Shown: positions 50,878 to 60,840, counted from the first letter of the stretch. The stretch is 64,000 nt of DNA from JBMNFI01 sp050949225 (GCA_050949225.1 JBMNFI010000001.1:62001-126000); one strand, 5' to 3'. The notes: generated by a model not told the origin, from the letters alone. Program-made: numbers and translations.

Positions 50878-51642
50878 ATGTTAAAAAGACAATTTACACA
50901 AAAAACCCGAGTCAGTGGTTTTCACTTCGTTCAAGAAATTTTTAGTCAAGCTGTTGTAGTCCCTGATTTGCTTTTAAAAAATTATAGTCAAATGGGGCTT
51001 TCCGATGAAGAATTGATTCTATTTTTACGCCTATGGTGTAAAGTTCGAGATATGGATAAATTTTTTTTACAAGATCTGGCTGATGAGTTTTCCGATGCAC
51101 AAGTTGTTTTAGATCTTATGCAGGAAAAAAACCTGATTTCTAAGTCCAAGGAGACGTCGGAGTCCTCTTATTCATTAGAAGGCTTGATGAATCAGTTATG
51201 GGAAATTTGGTGTTATGAAAAAAGCTGTTCCAGACAGAAAAAGATTTCTTCTAATCCGCAGGCAAAACACAAAAAAACAGTTTCCAAAAAAGAATTTTCA
51301 GAGCTTCATAAGATGTTTGAGCAGGAGTTTGCTCGACCATTATCTCCTATAGAAAGTGAAAAGGTTATCAAGTGGGTTGAAGAAGATGGCTTTTCTCAGG
51401 TGATGATTAAAGAGGCTTTAACAAGGGCTGTTTTGCAGGGAAAAGCATCTTTAAATTATATTGACCGCATTCTTTTAAGCTGGAAAAAACAAAACCTTCA
51501 TACTTTGAATGATGTTAAAAAACATGATGATTACGGTTTTCGGCAAAAAAAGGATTTTCCGAAGGCAAAAAGTAATAAAAGCAAAAAAACAGCCGCCAAA
51601 AGTGAATATGACGCAGTTTATGATAAATTATTGAAACCCTAG
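50878..51642 (+). CDS. DnaD/DnaB-like replication initiation protein
   Basis: 254 residues. An N-terminal winged-helix-like part (about 1-90, LSDEELILFLRLW) and a DnaD C-terminal domain (about 140-210) with SPIESEKVIKWVEEDGFSQVMIKEALTRAV and the YIDRILLSWKKQN end. A basic tail follows. Such proteins help load the replicative helicase. ATG at 50878 is chosen because GAGGTG lies 9 nt upstream; an in-frame GTG at 50866 is part of that site. The helicase-loader gene follows after 11 nt. Confidence 0.88.
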   Translation: MLKRQFTQKTRVSGFHFVQEIFSQAVVVPDLLLKNYSQMGLSDEELILFLRLWCKVRDMDKFFLQDLADEFSDAQVVLDLMQEKNLISKSKETSESSYSLEGLMNQLWEIWCYEKSCSRQKKISSNPQAKHKKTVSKKEFSELHKMFEQEFARPLSPIESEKVIKWVEEDGFSQVMIKEALTRAVLQGKASLNYIDRILLSWKKQNLHTLNDVKKHDDYGFRQKKDFPKAKSNKSKKTAAKSEYDAVYDKLLKP

Positions 51643-51653
51643 GGGGCAAGACA

Positions 51654-52442
51654 ATGGAAAAAATACAACCGCAAAAATTTTGGCTAAAAGATAACGATCA
51701 TACTAATAAGTCGCCCTATCAAGAGGAGTATCAATGTTCTATTTGTCATGATACGGGATGGGTTGTGGTAAATGATCAAGCCACTGCTTGTGATTGTCAA
51801 AAGGAAAAAATGACAGCAAAAAGAAAGGCTCGAGCCGGCCTTTCAAAAGCTTTACTTGACAAAACTTTCGCTAATTTTAAGCTGGATTATTATCCGGAAT
51901 ATTTATTGGTTGATCAAGGGATCAGCTATCAGGCTTTGGCCCAAAAGGCAGTAAAGGCAGCTCAGGATTTCACAATTGCGCAAATTAAAGGATACCCCTC
52001 TCGTGGTTTATTTTTTGATGGTGAGGTGGGGCGCGGTAAAACTTTTTTAGCGGCGGCGATTGCCAACAAATTGATTGAAAATGGGGTTGACACTTTGTTT
52101 TTGGTGGTGCCGGAATTTTTGGAGCAACTGCGTTATACTTTTGAAAAGGGCAGCAGTGATTCAGAAAGCATGCTGATGGACAGGGCATGTAACGTGTCAG
52201 TGTTAATTTTGGATGATTTAGGCGCTCATAACTTCAGCGACTGGACTAAATCCAAGATTTTCACCTTGATCAATTATCGCCTTAACCATAAATTACCTTG
52301 TGTGATTACAAGTAATTTAAGCGTGGGACAGTTAGGAGAAGAAATTGGTGTCAGAACTGTTTCGCGAATTATGGAAATGTGTGATGTTTACCGTTTATGC
52401 CGTGATGGTGATTTAAGAATGAATGCGCAGGGCACAGGATAA
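51654..52442 (+). CDS. DnaI/DnaC-type helicase loader ATPase
   Basis: 262 residues. The N-terminal zinc-binding part has CSICHDTGW and CDCQ; the AAA+ domain has Walker A DGEVGRGKTFLA near residue 125, Walker B VLILDDLGAHNFSDW and sensor 1 VITSNLS, then a C-terminal Arg in RTVSRIMEMCD. Paired with the DnaD-like protein it fits the role of loading DnaB helicase at oriC or during restart. Confidence 0.92.
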   Translation: MEKIQPQKFWLKDNDHTNKSPYQEEYQCSICHDTGWVVVNDQATACDCQKEKMTAKRKARAGLSKALLDKTFANFKLDYYPEYLLVDQGISYQALAQKAVKAAQDFTIAQIKGYPSRGLFFDGEVGRGKTFLAAAIANKLIENGVDTLFLVVPEFLEQLRYTFEKGSSDSESMLMDRACNVSVLILDDLGAHNFSDWTKSKIFTLINYRLNHKLPCVITSNLSVGQLGEEIGVRTVSRIMEMCDVYRLCRDGDLRMNAQGTG

Positions 52443-52478
52443 TTAATAATAAATGATAATAAAGTTAGGATAATAAAG

Positions 52479-53186
52479 TTGAAAAAAGCAATCATATTTG
52501 ATTTTGATGATACATTAGTATGTACTAATGATGTTTTTAACCATACCAAAGATCATTTTTATCAGCTGATGGATAAATGGCAACTCTCTGATGAACGTAT
52601 TGCAGAGGTTTTGAATACTATTGATATTGCGAATGTAAAAAAAGCCGGCGGTTTGACGGTCTCCTGTTTTCCTCGGGCTTTAAGACAAACGTATTTGTAT
52701 TATTGCCGCAAGAAGGGACAGGTTTTTCAGACGGAAAAGGCGAATCTTTGTGAACAACTGGGTTGGCAAGTCTTTGAGGAAAAACCACTTTTAATGCCGG
52801 GGACAATTGAGCTTTTAGAGTTTGTAAAACAACAGTCTTATCAGCTGTATTTACTGACCCAAGGTGATGCTCAGCTGCAGCGGCATCGTTTGCAAATGAG
52901 TGGGATTATGCCATATTTTAAAGATTATAGAATAGTTAAGGCTAAAAAAAAGCAGCATTTTAGTCAATTTGTGAAAGCTAAAAATCTTTTACCACAACAA
53001 GTTTGGTCAATCGGCAACAGTTTACGTTCTGATATTAATCCGGCTCTTGCGGCAGGATTGTCGGCTATTCATGTGCAAATAGATTGTTGGGATTATGAAA
53101 CTGCCACCACTTCTTGTGGTGGTTATTATACAGCAGCTGATTTAAAGGAGTGCAAAAATATATTATTGGAGGATGTTTATTCATGA
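52479..53186 (+). CDS. HAD-superfamily hydrolase
   Basis: 235 residues, TTG start. Motif I DFDDTLVC (nucleophile Asp9 and acid Asp11), motif II LLTQGD, motif III Lys in the KAKKK region and motif IV SIGNSLRSDINPAL. It has a helical cap of about 80 residues. Probably a phosphatase of small metabolites; substrate unknown. The stop overlaps the nitrilase gene start (ATGA). Confidence 0.85.
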   Translation: MKKAIIFDFDDTLVCTNDVFNHTKDHFYQLMDKWQLSDERIAEVLNTIDIANVKKAGGLTVSCFPRALRQTYLYYCRKKGQVFQTEKANLCEQLGWQVFEEKPLLMPGTIELLEFVKQQSYQLYLLTQGDAQLQRHRLQMSGIMPYFKDYRIVKAKKKQHFSQFVKAKNLLPQQVWSIGNSLRSDINPALAAGLSAIHVQIDCWDYETATTSCGGYYTAADLKECKNILLEDVYS

Positions 53187-53977
53187 AAGCAGGGGTTATT
53201 CAATTTGATATTCAAGGTGGAGATGTCGCGGGTAATCGCCAAAAGGCGGCTAAATTAGTGATTGATGCAGCCAAGCAGGGTGCCGATCTGGTTTTATTGC
53301 CTGAGCTTTGGAATTGTGGTTACGCTTTGAAATATTTAGATGAACTGGCCGAAACTTCTGATGGTGAAAGCATCAAAATGCTGCAAGATTTAGCAAGAGA
53401 GCATGAAATTTTTATCATTGGCGGCTCGATTGGCGAGAAAAAAGAAGATAAGTTTTATAATACTTCGGTAGCTATTAATCAAAAAGGGGAAATTGTGCAA
53501 AAATATCGCAAAGTGCATCTATTTTCCTTAGGGCTGGAAGAACATAAATATTTTACCCCGGGTGATCAGTGGAAATGGGTGCAAACTCCCTGGATAAAGA
53601 CAGGGATGATCATTTGTTATGACCTGCGATTTCCGGAATTTATGCGTAATTTAGTGTTGCGGGGGGCTAAACTGATTACTGTTCCTGCGCAATGGCCTAC
53701 GGCTCGTCTTAGTGATTGGCGGGTTCTGTGTCAGGCTCGGGCTATTGAAAACCAATGTTTCTTGCTTTCGGCAAATCGAACCGGTGTTGATGGTGAAATA
53801 GAATATTCGGGTGGTTCAATGATTATCGATTCTTGGGGTAAAGTATTGGTAGATGCCCAGGATGAATGTGGTGCTTTTGTATCAGAGTTGGATTTATCTT
53901 TACTAGAAAGAAATAAAACCGATGTTTTAAATAACAGGCGCCCTATTTTAGATGAAATAGATGACAGTCAGATTTGA
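53183..53977 (+). CDS. Nitrilase-superfamily carbon-nitrogen hydrolase
   Basis: 264 residues. Catalytic triad Glu in LLPELWNCGY, Lys in KYRKVHLF and Cys in MIICYDLRFPE. The shape and length match omega-amidases and deaminated-glutathione amidases (Nit2/YafV-like), metabolite-repair enzymes. ATG at 53183 with GGAGG before it. Coupled with the HAD gene. Confidence 0.88.
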   Translation: MKAGVIQFDIQGGDVAGNRQKAAKLVIDAAKQGADLVLLPELWNCGYALKYLDELAETSDGESIKMLQDLAREHEIFIIGGSIGEKKEDKFYNTSVAINQKGEIVQKYRKVHLFSLGLEEHKYFTPGDQWKWVQTPWIKTGMIICYDLRFPEFMRNLVLRGAKLITVPAQWPTARLSDWRVLCQARAIENQCFLLSANRTGVDGEIEYSGGSMIIDSWGKVLVDAQDECGAFVSELDLSLLERNKTDVLNNRRPILDEIDDSQI

Positions 53978-54010
53978 ATTAATCTATAAACGAAAAGAAG
54001 TGAGTAATTT

Positions 54011-56185
54011 TTGACAGATATTAAAAGTCTGATTAAAAAAGTAAAAAAATATAATCCTGCCAGTGACAGTGATACGATCATGCGTGCTTATCTTTTGGCT
54101 GAAGCGGCGCATGCTGATCAAAAGCGCGATTCTGGCGAACCCTACATTAGTCATCCGCTTGCCGTAGCCAATATTTTGGCGGAGCTGCAGCTTGATGACA
54201 CTAGTATTATTGCGGGCATTTTGCATGATGTGGTAGAGGATACGGCGATTGATTTAGAACAAATCAGAGAAGAATTTGCTGATGATGTTGCAACATTAGT
54301 CGATGGTGTAACAAGGTTGAATAAATTGCAGCATTTATCGCGTCATGAAAACCAAGCGGAAAACTTGCGTAAAATGTTTTTGGCGATGGCCAATGATATT
54401 CGTATCATTTTGATTAAGCTGGCTGATCGTTTACATAATATGCGCACTATTAAATCGCATCGTTCAGCTTTACGGCAAAAAGAAATTGCTGAGGAAACCA
54501 AGGCGATTTTTGCACCTCTAGCTCATCGTTTAGGAATGTTTGAAATCAAAAGTGAGTTGGAGGATCTGGCTTTAGAAGTTTTAGAGCCGGTAAAATTTGC
54601 CAAGCTTAAAGCGGAAATTGCTACTGAACAGGCTGAACGTGCTCAATTAATTATAGATACTTGTGCAACAATTCGGGAGGAATTGCAAAAAATCGGAATA
54701 AAAGCCGAAGTTAACGGTCGAGCTAAAAATTACTATGGCATTTATAATAAAATGCGCCGGCAGCAAAAAGGTGTCCCGGAGATTTTTGATTTAACGGCGG
54801 TGCGTGTAATTGTTGATAATATTAAGGAATGTTATGGAGCTTTGGGTGTCATTCATACTCTTTGGAAGCCGATACCGGGACGTTTTAAGGATTACGTTGC
54901 CATGCCCAAACAAAACATGTATCAGTCAATTCATACTACGGTAATTGGTGATAATGGAGATCCTTTTGAGGTGCAGATTCGTACTTGGGAAATGCATCGC
55001 ACTGCCGAATACGGGATTGCTGCTCATTGGCGTTATAAAGAAGGTAAAAGCGGGGATGCTGATTTTGAAAAAAAGGTGGAATGGCTGCGCCAGATGTTGG
55101 AGTGGCAAAATGAGATGCGTGATGCCAGCGAATTTGTCGAATCGGTTAAAATCGATCTGTTTGCCGATAATATTTATGTTTTTTCGCCAAAAGGCTCTGT
55201 CTATGAATTGCCAGCTGGAGCAGGTCCGATTGATTTTGCTTACCGTGTTCATACAGAAGTTGGACATCAGTGTATGGGAGCCAAGGTCAACAGGAGGCTG
55301 GTACCGCTGGATCATAAGCTTAAAAATGGTGATATTGTAGAAATTCTGACTTCTAAAAGCAGGGGGCCCAGTCGTGATTGGTTGAAGCTGGTCAAAACTA
55401 ACCAGGCTAAAAATAAGATCAGGCAGTGGTTTAGAAAGGAAAAACGGGAGGAAAATATCCAGCTGGGGCGTGAACTGCTGGAGAAAGAATGTAAAAAATA
55501 TGGCTATGATCCGCAGGATATTCTCAAAACGGATAAAATTCTAGAGGCCGGTAAGCGTTCCAATTATAACAGCTTAGATGATGTTTATGCGGCGATTGGC
55601 GATGGTGCTTTGCAGGTCTTGACTATCTTAAGCCGCATCAAAGAGGATTTTCGTAAAGACAGTCAGGTGCAAAAAACACCAGCCATCAAAGAATTTGACG
55701 AAGTTGGTGCTGGTGGTGAGGAAGGTATTTGGGTTAAAGGCGCTTCTAATATTGCTGTGCGTTTGGCTCATTGTTGCAAGCCTTTACCGGGCGATGAAAT
55801 TATTGGCTATGTAACGCGCGGAAGAGGGGTTTCCGTACATAGAACAGATTGTGCCAATATAACCTATTATCGTCAGACTGAGCCTGATCGTTTGATCGAG
55901 GTGGGCTGGGGAGCGCAGCAAAAAGGTGTCTACCAGGTAGAGATTCAGGCTTCTGCCATGAATCGTGAGCGCTTGGCGATGGATGTAATGGCGGTAATTG
56001 CCGATACCAAAACGATTATTAATGGCATCAATGTGACACTGGATAAAAAGACCAATATTGCCACCTTGGATTTGAAAATTGAAGTAAAAACTTTGGAACA
56101 TTTAGATTATATAATTGGCCGTGTGCGTCGGGTCAAAGATGTGATAGATGTTAAACGTATTTTGACTAAAAGTAAAAAATATTAA
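54011..56185 (+). CDS. rel: Bifunctional (p)ppGpp synthetase/hydrolase Rel
   Basis: 724 residues, TTG start. HD hydrolase domain (about 30-180) is intact with HADQKRDSGEPYISHP, ILHDVVEDT and LADRLHNM. The synthetase domain (about 235-350) has GRAKNYYGIYNKM, FDLTAVRVIV and YQSIHTTVIG. TGS (about 395-455), helical and ACT domains (from about 650) follow. Both activities are expected. It is followed by dtd after 11 nt, the usual order in Bacillota. Confidence 0.95.
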   Translation: MTDIKSLIKKVKKYNPASDSDTIMRAYLLAEAAHADQKRDSGEPYISHPLAVANILAELQLDDTSIIAGILHDVVEDTAIDLEQIREEFADDVATLVDGVTRLNKLQHLSRHENQAENLRKMFLAMANDIRIILIKLADRLHNMRTIKSHRSALRQKEIAEETKAIFAPLAHRLGMFEIKSELEDLALEVLEPVKFAKLKAEIATEQAERAQLIIDTCATIREELQKIGIKAEVNGRAKNYYGIYNKMRRQQKGVPEIFDLTAVRVIVDNIKECYGALGVIHTLWKPIPGRFKDYVAMPKQNMYQSIHTTVIGDNGDPFEVQIRTWEMHRTAEYGIAAHWRYKEGKSGDADFEKKVEWLRQMLEWQNEMRDASEFVESVKIDLFADNIYVFSPKGSVYELPAGAGPIDFAYRVHTEVGHQCMGAKVNRRLVPLDHKLKNGDIVEILTSKSRGPSRDWLKLVKTNQAKNKIRQWFRKEKREENIQLGRELLEKECKKYGYDPQDILKTDKILEAGKRSNYNSLDDVYAAIGDGALQVLTILSRIKEDFRKDSQVQKTPAIKEFDEVGAGGEEGIWVKGASNIAVRLAHCCKPLPGDEIIGYVTRGRGVSVHRTDCANITYYRQTEPDRLIEVGWGAQQKGVYQVEIQASAMNRERLAMDVMAVIADTKTIINGINVTLDKKTNIATLDLKIEVKTLEHLDYIIGRVRRVKDVIDVKRILTKSKKY

Positions 56186-56196
56186 AGGAACGGGTT

Positions 56197-56637
56197 ATGA
56201 AAGCCGTATTGCAAAGGGTTATTCGAGGTAGTGTACAAGTTGCCGATAAGACGGTGTCTGCCATCGATCAGGGAGTGGTTATTTTATTAGGTGTTGCTGC
56301 AGGCGATACGGCAGAGGACGCTGCTTATTTGGCTAAAAAGACGGCTACGCTGCGTATTTTTGAAGATGAAAGCGAAAAAATGAATTTATCGCTTTTGGAT
56401 GTTAAGGGAGAGGCTTTGGTAGTTTCACAATTTACGTTATCCGCTGATTGTCGCCGAGGAACCCGTCCCAGCTTCAGTAAAGCAGCTCCGGCTGCCGAGG
56501 CAGAGTCTTTATATGAAGAATATGTCAGATGCCTCAGAAAAGAGCAAGTAGTTGTTAAGACAGGCGTTTTTCAAACCATGATGCAGGTTAACATCGTCAA
56601 TGACGGACCTGTGACAATTATTCTTGAAAGCAAATAG
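56197..56637 (+). CDS. dtd: D-aminoacyl-tRNA deacylase
   Basis: 146 residues. Proofreads D-amino acids and glycine from tRNA. The catalytic motif SQFTLSADCRRGTRPSFS and the cross-subunit motif MMQVNIVNDGPVT are intact. AAAGGAA site, 11 nt after rel. Confidence 0.95.
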   Translation: MKAVLQRVIRGSVQVADKTVSAIDQGVVILLGVAAGDTAEDAAYLAKKTATLRIFEDESEKMNLSLLDVKGEALVVSQFTLSADCRRGTRPSFSKAAPAAEAESLYEEYVRCLRKEQVVVKTGVFQTMMQVNIVNDGPVTIILESK

Positions 56638-56647
56638 GAGGTAAAAA

Positions 56648-57286
56648 ATGGCTAGTTTTAAAATAGAAAGAACAATAGTGGGACCAATAGGTGCTAATTG
56701 CTATTTTTTAATGGATATAAATAGTAAAGAAATGGCGATTATCGATCCAGGTGATGAAGGGGCTTTATTGGCTTCTCATCTGGATAAACTAGATTTTAAA
56801 CCCATTATGATCATTAATACTCATGGACATTGGGATCACATAGGTGCCAATAAATATCTGCAAGATAAATATCAGTTACCTATTTTTATTGGTGAAGCTG
56901 ATGCGGATTATTTACATGATACCGGGCTTAACTTGGCCTTATTGACCGGCGGAGATGGTAAAGGGGGTCGGGTGGAGCGCTTACTGAAAGATGGTGACCT
57001 TCTAGAGGTTGGTAACTTGCAGCTGCAGGTTATTCATACACCGGGACATTCTCCCGGCAGTATCTGTTTATATGCCGCTCAAGAGGGGATTCTTTTTAGT
57101 GGAGATACTTTATTTGAGATGTCGGTAGGTCGCAGCGATTTGCCCGGAGGCGATTGGCAAACTTTAGCTGCATCCATCGAAAAAAAACTGTATGTACTGC
57201 CGGAGGAGACGCAGGTTTATCCCGGTCATGGAGAGATAACTTCTATCGGTGCAGAGAAACATCACAATCCTTTTCTGAGGGCATAA
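56648..57286 (+). CDS. Metallo-beta-lactamase-fold hydrolase (glyoxalase II-like)
   Basis: 212 residues. The metal motif is THGHWDH, then TPGHSPGS, FSGDTLF and VYPGHGE for the remaining ligands. Closest in pattern to YcbL-type glyoxalase II-like hydrolases; thioester hydrolysis is likely but substrate unknown. AGGAGG site, 10 nt after dtd; last gene of the rel group. Confidence 0.88.
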   Translation: MASFKIERTIVGPIGANCYFLMDINSKEMAIIDPGDEGALLASHLDKLDFKPIMIINTHGHWDHIGANKYLQDKYQLPIFIGEADADYLHDTGLNLALLTGGDGKGGRVERLLKDGDLLEVGNLQLQVIHTPGHSPGSICLYAAQEGILFSGDTLFEMSVGRSDLPGGDWQTLAASIEKKLYVLPEETQVYPGHGEITSIGAEKHHNPFLRA

Positions 57287-57301
57287 TATAGTAAAAGAAG
57301 A

Positions 57302-57330
57302 TTGACAAAACAAGCAGATTTTTTTATAAT
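57302..57330 (+). promoter_or_regulatory. Consensus promoter of the hisS-aspS operon
   Basis: TTGACA (57302-57307), 17-nt spacer, TATAAT (57325-57330); transcription should begin near 57337, at the head of the T-box leader. Confidence 0.9.
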
Positions 57331-57336
57331 ATAATT

Positions 57337-57556
57337 TGAGTTTAATATATAAAAGCAATGAAGGGAATTTTTCATAAAAAAATGTCCACAGGGAGCTTTG
57401 CCATGACTGAAAGCGGGGCGGCATTATTATGAAAATTGACAACCTGGAGCCGGCATGATTAAAAAATGCCCGGTAACCTGCCGTTAGAGGAATGAGCTGC
57501 AAATAGGGTGGCACCGCGATAAATTCGTCCCTTGGATTAGGGGTGGATTTTTTGTT
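57337..57556 (+). promoter_or_regulatory. T-box leader of hisS-aspS
   Basis: The T-box sequence AGGGTGGCACCGCG (57505-57518) is canonical. The terminator stem ATTCGTCCCT (57523-57532) with AGGGGTGGAT (57539-57548, several G-U pairs) is followed by a T-tract; the T-box competes with it to form the antiterminator. Stem I spans about 57355-57450. A candidate specifier is GAC (57438-57440) followed by A, which would make it respond to uncharged tRNA-Asp; a His specifier is not excluded. Transcription of both synthetase genes would be induced by amino acid shortage. Confidence 0.92.
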
Positions 57557-57760
57557 TTGAGCGTTTATTAGGGCTTATAAGAAGTTAGGGTTTGCCGGAT
57601 TTATGATGATGTTACAAATGTTGATGGGATTAAATAAAGGACAAGCCTAAAAGTAACTTTTAATACTTTAGTAATGGATAAAGCTCCTGTCTACAAGCAA
57701 AATAATGGTATAATTTTAATGATTGGAAAGCACTTTAAGGAGATAAAGGAGGTTAATTTT

Positions 57761-59023
57761 ATGGTCATTGTCAGACCGCGAGGGACCAATGATTTTTTAC
57801 CGCAAGAGACCGCCAAGTGGCGTATTGTCGAAAGTATGCTGCATGAAATATGCCGGGAATTTGGTTATGGTGAACTGCGTACTCCTATTTTTGAGGAAAC
57901 GGAACTGTTTCAAAGAGGGGTGGGCGACACCACGGATATTGTGCAAAAAGAAATGTATACCTTTACAGACCAGGGGAAGCGTTCTTTAACTTTACGGCCG
58001 GAAAATACGGCTTCGGCAGCGCGGGCTTATTTAGAAAATAAATTATTTGCTCAAACACAACCGGTCAAGCTTTATTATTTAGGGCCGATGTTTCGTTACG
58101 AACGACCACAGGCAGGACGTTTTCGCCAATTTCATCAGTTTGGGGTAGAGGTTTTCGGGACTTTTTCTCCTTTAGCTGATGCGGAAGTGATTGCTTTGGC
58201 TTGGGAATTTTATAATCGCTTAAAAATTAAGAATATGCAATTGCAGCTTAACAGCGTGGGTTGCTCTAAGTGCCGCAATGAACATCGGCAAATATTGCAG
58301 GATTTTTTAGAACCGCATCTGGCAGAGCTTTGTCTTACCTGCAGGGAACGTTTTACAAGAAATCCTCTGCGTATTATGGACTGCAAAAGCCCGATCTGTC
58401 GTGAGATCACAAAAAATGCGCCGACTATTTATGATCATCTTTGTCAAGAATGCGAGGAGCATTTTGCAATGGTCACCGGGGCCTTGAGGGCGGCAGGTAT
58501 TCCCTATACTTTAAATAAACGTTTGGTCAGAGGGTTAGATTATTATACTAAGACTGCTTTTGAAATCATAGTCAAAGATATTGGTGCTCAAAGTGCTATT
58601 TGCGGTGGAGGGCGTTATGATGGTCTGTTAAAACAATTAGGCAGTAAAGAGCCGATTCCCGGGGTGGGTTTTGCTTTGGGTATGGAACGTATTTTCAGTG
58701 CCTTAAAATCCCAGGGTGATGATTTAGAGCCTCAGGTGGCTCCTGATGTTTTTATTGTCAGCTCACCAGGTAATTTGCAGGTGAATGAGGCAGCTTTTGC
58801 TTTGACTGTGCAGCTGCGTCAAGCCGCTTTATATGTGGAACAGGATTTGAGCGGAAAAAGCATGAAGGCACAATTTAAGCTGGCTGATAAATGGCAAGCT
58901 CCCTTTGTTATCGTGATTGGTGAAGAGGAGTTGAGCTTAGGTAAGGCCCTGTTAAGGGACATGAACAGTGGTGAACAGAGAATGTTATCGATGGATGAAA
59001 TAAAAAATCATTTAGTAAAATAA
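57761..59023 (+). CDS. hisS: Histidyl-tRNA synthetase
   Basis: 420 residues, class II. Motif 1 region RTPIFEETELF, motif 2 YLGPMFRYERPQAGRFRQFHQFG, the histidine-specific LVRGLDYYTKTAFEI and motif 3 GVGFALGMERI, followed by the C-terminal anticodon domain. ATG at 57761 has AAAGGAGG before it and yields the standard MVIVRPRGTNDFLP; upstream in-frame codons are not used. About 200 nt separate it from the T-box terminator without other recognised signals. Confidence 0.96.
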   Translation: MVIVRPRGTNDFLPQETAKWRIVESMLHEICREFGYGELRTPIFEETELFQRGVGDTTDIVQKEMYTFTDQGKRSLTLRPENTASAARAYLENKLFAQTQPVKLYYLGPMFRYERPQAGRFRQFHQFGVEVFGTFSPLADAEVIALAWEFYNRLKIKNMQLQLNSVGCSKCRNEHRQILQDFLEPHLAELCLTCRERFTRNPLRIMDCKSPICREITKNAPTIYDHLCQECEEHFAMVTGALRAAGIPYTLNKRLVRGLDYYTKTAFEIIVKDIGAQSAICGGGRYDGLLKQLGSKEPIPGVGFALGMERIFSALKSQGDDLEPQVAPDVFIVSSPGNLQVNEAAFALTVQLRQAALYVEQDLSGKSMKAQFKLADKWQAPFVIVIGEEELSLGKALLRDMNSGEQRMLSMDEIKNHLVK

Positions 59024-59058
59024 GGCGGTGGCAGATAGTGAATCAAGGAATTAAAGGT

Positions 59059-60840
59059 ATGAAAAGAAGTTGTTATTGTGGTGAGCTAAAAACAGCTCAT
59101 GTTGGTCAAGAAGTGACTCTGATGGGTTGGGTGCATAGGAGGCGTGATCACGGCGGTATTATTTTTGTTGATTTGCGCGATCGGGAAGGATTGGTGCAGG
59201 TGGCTTTTAATCCGGAGATCTGTCCGGAGTATTTTGCCCAAGCCGAGGCAATCCGTAATGAGCATGTAATTGCAGTTACAGGTAAGGTTTCTCAACGTCC
59301 TGACGGGACGATTAATCCTAACCTGAAAACGGGTCATGTGGAGGTTTACGCTACAGAACTGAGGGTTTTAAATAAGGCTAAAACCCCTCCTTTTTATATC
59401 GAAGATGGAGTGGATGTCGATGAAGTGATTCGTTTAAAATATCGCTATTTAGATTTGCGGCGTCCGGAAATGAAAGATTGCTTAATTTTACGTCATAAGA
59501 TTATGGCGGCTCTACGTCATCATTTAGATCAAGAAGGTTTTTTGGAAATTGAAACACCGATGCTGACTAAAAGTACTCCTGAAGGGGCCAGGGATTATTT
59601 AGTGCCTTCTCGGGTGCATCCCGGAGAATTTTATGCTCTGCCGCAATCGCCGCAGCTTTTCAAGCAGCTTTTGATGGTAGCCGGTATGGATAAATACTTT
59701 CAGATTGCTCGTTGTTTTCGTGATGAAGATTTACGTGCCGACAGGCAGCCCGAATTTACTCAGCTGGATATAGAAATGTCTTTTGTGGAGATAGAGGATG
59801 TCTTATCAGCTACAGAAGCCATGATCAAAGAGGTTTTTCTGCGGGCAGCAGAGCAGAAAGTGACAATTCCCTTTCCACGTCTGACCTATCAAGAGGCGAT
59901 GGATCGTTTTGGTTCTGATAAGCCGGATTTGCGCTTTGGCATGGAATTGATTGATCTTGCCGATATTGCCTTGAAAAGTGACTTTAAGGTTTTTGCCTCA
60001 GTAGCCAAGAAGGGCGGTTGGGTCAGAGGTCTTAATGCTAAGGGTTGTGGGGCCAAGTACTCGCGCAAGGATATGGATGATTTAACAGCTTATGTAGCTG
60101 TTTATGGTGCTAAGGGCTTGGCTTATATGATGATTGAAGAGGATGGTAAGGTCAAATCACCGATAGCCAAATTTTTCACCGAAGAGCAGTTAAAAGCCAT
60201 TTGTGAGCGGATGGAAGCTGCCCCCGGTGACCTTTTGATGTTTGGAGCGGCTGAGCGACAGATTGTGGCAGATAGTCTGGGTCATTTGCGGCAAGAAATT
60301 GCCAGAAGGGAGAACTTGATTAATCCGAAAGAGCTAAACTTTTTGTGGGTGACAGATTTTCCGCTTTTGGCATATGATGACGAGGAAGATCGTTATACGG
60401 CAGTACACCACCCCTTTACTTCACCTAATGAGGACGATTTGCCGCTATTAGAAAGCGAACCTCTTAAGGTGCGTGCCAATGCCTATGATCTGATTCTTAA
60501 TGGTACGGAGTTAGGCGGCGGCAGCATCAGGATTCATGATCCGCAAGTGCAAAAAAGAATGTTTGCTTTGCTGGGCATGTCTGAGGCTGAATATACGGAA
60601 AAATTTGATTTTCTGCTGCAGGCTTTTGAATACGGAACACCACCCCATGGTGGGATTGCCTTTGGTTTGGATCGCATGATTATGTTATTGGCTAACCGTG
60701 AGAGTATTCGTGATGTGATTGCTTTTCCTAAAACACAAAGTGCTGCTTGTTTACTAACTGATGCACCAAATCAGGTGGACGATAAACAATTGAAAGAATT
60801 ATCTATTAAAACCAATATTCCTGCTAAAATAAACCCTTAA
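59059..60840 (+). CDS. aspS: Aspartyl-tRNA synthetase
   Basis: 593 residues from ATG 59059, which follows AAGGA by 9 nt and gives MKRSCYCGELKTAHVGQ, close to the family N-terminus. GTG at 59038 is an alternative that adds 7 residues. The OB anticodon domain (1-110, with RRRDHGGIIFVDLRDREG), class II core (motif 2 ARCFRDEDLRADRQPEFTQL, motif 3 GGIAFGLDRMIML) and the bacterial GAD insertion are present. Whether it also charges tRNA-Asn cannot be decided by eye. Confidence 0.95.
   Translation: MKRSCYCGELKTAHVGQEVTLMGWVHRRRDHGGIIFVDLRDREGLVQVAFNPEICPEYFAQAEAIRNEHVIAVTGKVSQRPDGTINPNLKTGHVEVYATELRVLNKAKTPPFYIEDGVDVDEVIRLKYRYLDLRRPEMKDCLILRHKIMAALRHHLDQEGFLEIETPMLTKSTPEGARDYLVPSRVHPGEFYALPQSPQLFKQLLMVAGMDKYFQIARCFRDEDLRADRQPEFTQLDIEMSFVEIEDVLSATEAMIKEVFLRAAEQKVTIPFPRLTYQEAMDRFGSDKPDLRFGMELIDLADIALKSDFKVFASVAKKGGWVRGLNAKGCGAKYSRKDMDDLTAYVAVYGAKGLAYMMIEEDGKVKSPIAKFFTEEQLKAICERMEAAPGDLLMFGAAERQIVADSLGHLRQEIARRENLINPKELNFLWVTDFPLLAYDDEEDRYTAVHHPFTSPNEDDLPLLESEPLKVRANAYDLILNGTELGGGSIRIHDPQVQKRMFALLGMSEAEYTEKFDFLLQAFEYGTPPHGGIAFGLDRMIMLLANRESIRDVIAFPKTQSAACLLTDAPNQVDDKQLKELSIKTNIPAKINP

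Noticed and set aside
57674..57760. N-terminal extension of hisS from ATG 57674
   Set aside because: The strong AAAGGAGG site is placed for ATG 57761, which gives the conserved family N-terminus; the extension has no ribosome binding site.
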